DNA from: Clostridia bacterium
GTDB taxonomy: Bacteria; Bacillota; Clostridia; Christensenellales; CAG-1252
DNA: 8,109 bases
Assembly (NCBI GenBank): GCA_017615515.1
Contig: JAFZZX010000081.1
Coordinates: 1-8,109 of the forward strand
Reading direction: 5' to 3'
Shown here: positions 7,096 through 8,109 of the stretch, piece by piece
Numbering within the stretch: position 1 is the stretch's first letter
Layout of the letters: each line of letters begins with the position of its first letter
Translations under genes and position numbers: made by a program
The notes under the pieces: model-generated
Told to the model about the DNA's origin: nothing
The model's input: only the letters and a program-made list of their open reading frames with translations
Database searches by the model: none

Positions 7096-7124
7096 TAGCG
7101 GGACTTATTGCGGAGTATCGTTTT

Positions 7125-7158
7125 GGCACGGTTCCTATATAGGGATCGCGCCTTTTCT
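7125..7158 (+). terminator. Intrinsic terminator of the dnaN-recF-DUF4268 operon
   Basis: Twelve-position stem, 7125-7136 with 7141-7152, nine Watson-Crick pairs, two G-U pairs and one A-C mismatch, loop ATAT, followed by TTTTCT (7153-7158). The T run is only on the plus-strand side, so it acts on transcription coming from recF. It explains the CCTATATAGG palindrome at 7134-7143 and separates this operon from the fic gene. Confidence 0.75.
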
Positions 7159-7171
7159 ACGTAAATGCCTC

Positions 7172-7200
7172 TTGTGATAGCAGTACCTATGTGGTATAAT
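7172..7200 (+). promoter_or_regulatory. Promoter of the Bro-N-Fic gene, apparently leaderless
   Basis: The -35 is TTGTGA (7172-7177), followed after 17 bases by a perfect TATAAT (7195-7200) with TGG directly before it (7192-7194), an extended -10. Six bases later is the A of the ATG at 7207, the expected transcription start. No Shine-Dalgarno sequence precedes this or the earlier in-frame ATGs at 7165 and 7189, so the mRNA would begin at its start codon. Confidence 0.75.
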
Positions 7201-7206
7201 GTTTTT

Positions 7207-8061
7207 ATGCGCAAGACGTCGATTCGTTTTTTTGAAAATATCCCCGTCCGCGCCGTTTGGGAAGAAGAAAGTGCCAAATGGTTTTTTTGCGCTACGGACA
7301 TTGCGGAAGCGCTGACCAAGAGCAAAAATCCGCGCGTATATTGGGCGACGATCAAACGCAGAAATCCCGAGTTGATTGCAATTTGCAAACAACTGAAATT
7401 GAAAGCAAAAGACGGAAAGTACTACAATACCGACGTCGTAGACGAAAAAGACTTAAACACCGTGATCGCATTGATCCCAAGTAAAAAGTCCGACGTCTTC
7501 TTGCGTTGGATGAAGAACCTTGAAACATCGGTTGACGAAAAGAGCAAAAAGAAAGCCTACGAGCTTTTTGAAAGCGGCTATATCGAAGAGGTCGAAGTCG
7601 GTACCGCGAAAGGGCTTCGGCAGATCCACGGCTATATCTTCGGCGGTCTTTATGATTTCGCGGGACAGATCCGCACCTGCAATATCGCCAAAGGCGGCTT
7701 CGCGTTTGCCCCTGCACTGTACCTTTCCGAAACGCTTGCCGTGATAGACAAAATGCCCGAAAGCACCCTTGAGGAGATCGTCAAAAAGTACGTGGAAATG
7801 AACGTCGCGCATCCGTTTATGGAAGGTAACGGCAGAAGCACCCGCATTTGGCTTGACCTGATGCTGAAGAAAAATCTGAAAGTTTGTGTAGATTGGAGCG
7901 CCATCGACAAAGCAAATTACCTCGCCGCTATGAAGAGAAGCGTAGCCGACAGCGCCGACATCTTTTCTTTGTTGAAAGGCGCCTTGACGACAGACACCGA
8001 GAATCGCGAAATCATTATGAAAGGGATAGACTATTCCTACTATTATGAAGATATAGAGTAG
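7207..8061 (+). CDS. Bro-N domain fused to a class III Fic AMP-transferase
   Basis: Fic enzymes transfer AMP from ATP to a hydroxyl side chain of a target protein. Residues 1-104 look like a Bro-N (phage antirepressor-type) domain: [12 protein letters not shown] (7-18), [22 protein letters not shown] (25-46 region) and [10 protein letters not shown] (74-83), a DNA-binding fold in other proteins. Residues 106-284 form a complete Fic domain: [17 protein letters not shown] (140-156), [11 protein letters not shown] (159-169) and the catalytic loop [12 protein letters not shown] (202-213) with His202, Glu206 and both Arg present. The C-terminal SYYYE (277-281) fits the class III inhibitory motif (S/T)xxxE(G/N), except that Asp follows. 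The Fic part strongly resembles Neisseria NmFic. The start at 7207 (284 residues) is preferred over 7165 because the promoter -10 lies between them. It has its own promoter, no antitoxin partner gene is seen beside it, and it looks AT-richer than dnaN, suggesting acquisition. The true target is unknown. Confidence 0.9.
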   Translation: MRKTSIRFFENIPVRAVWEEESAKWFFCATDIAEALTKSKNPRVYWATIKRRNPELIAICKQLKLKAKDGKYYNTDVVDEKDLNTVIALIPSKKSDVFLRWMKNLETSVDEKSKKKAYELFESGYIEEVEVGTAKGLRQIHGYIFGGLYDFAGQIRTCNIAKGGFAFAPALYLSETLAVIDKMPESTLEEIVKKYVEMNVAHPFMEGNGRSTRIWLDLMLKKNLKVCVDWSAIDKANYLAAMKRSVADSADIFSLLKGALTTDTENREIIMKGIDYSYYYEDIE

Positions 8062-8109
8062 GGCTGTTGTAAATTAGTATCAGAAAATTGGAGTAATTCT
8101 ACCACTAAA
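8062..8109. other. End of window, no gene seen
   Basis: Forty-eight bases after the fic stop contain no reading frame of note and no clear hairpin with a T run. The opening GGGCTGTTGTAAATTAG loosely recalls the ends of some insertion sequences, but no partner repeat or transposase is visible. Confidence 0.4.

Noticed and set aside
7134..7143. Perfect palindrome CCTATATAGG as an operator
   Set aside because: It is the top of the terminator stem 7125-7152, which explains it better.
7165..7206. Earlier ATG for the Fic gene
   Set aside because: No ribosome binding site, and the perfect -10 element lies downstream of it; the Bro-N similarity begins after 7207.

Overview
The window looks like the chromosomal replication-origin region of a Bacillota (Firmicutes)-type bacterium, most likely an uncultured Clostridia-like lineage. 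The evidence is the order dnaA - AT-rich gap with DnaA-box-like sites - dnaN - recF, all on one strand, strong AAGGAG ribosome binding sites, and a box/GC/trio arrangement in the gap like the basal unwinding system of Bacillus-type origins. The lineage call is an inference; the dnaA-dnaN-recF identification is firm.

Layout. Positions 2-2773 hold the 3' part of a very large gene whose start lies outside the window. It encodes a protein of at least 923 residues that I do not recognise, built from about three tandem units of roughly 240-320 residues. Its stop codon is only 9 bases before dnaA (2783-4147), so dnaA seems to be transcribed and perhaps translated in its wake, which is an unusual setting for an initiator gene. 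Positions 4148-4431 hold a probable dnaA terminator, a candidate oriC (degenerate DnaA boxes, an AT-rich stretch, a GC clamp, TTA/TAT triplets) and an extended -10 promoter for the next operon. That operon is dnaN (4432-5538), recF (5538-6623, overlapping by one base) and a DUF4268-type gene (6634-7095), and it ends at a good intrinsic terminator (7125-7158).

Positions 7172-8061 form a separate transcription unit. A near-consensus promoter has its predicted start at the ATG itself (a leaderless mRNA) and drives a 284-residue fusion of a Bro-N (phage antirepressor-like) domain to a class III Fic AMP-transferase, closely similar in its Fic part to what I recall of Neisseria meningitidis NmFic. 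The last 48 bases hold no gene.

How the genes work together: DnaA opens the origin and controls transcription around it, DnaN is the replicative sliding clamp, and RecF loads recombination mediators at gaps. The last two genes are accessory, look more AT-rich by eye, and occupy the place where remB/gyrB often follow recF. The most unusual items are the dnaA-coupled giant repeat protein and the leaderless Bro-N-Fic gene beside the origin. No tRNA, rRNA, CRISPR array or complete mobile element was seen.
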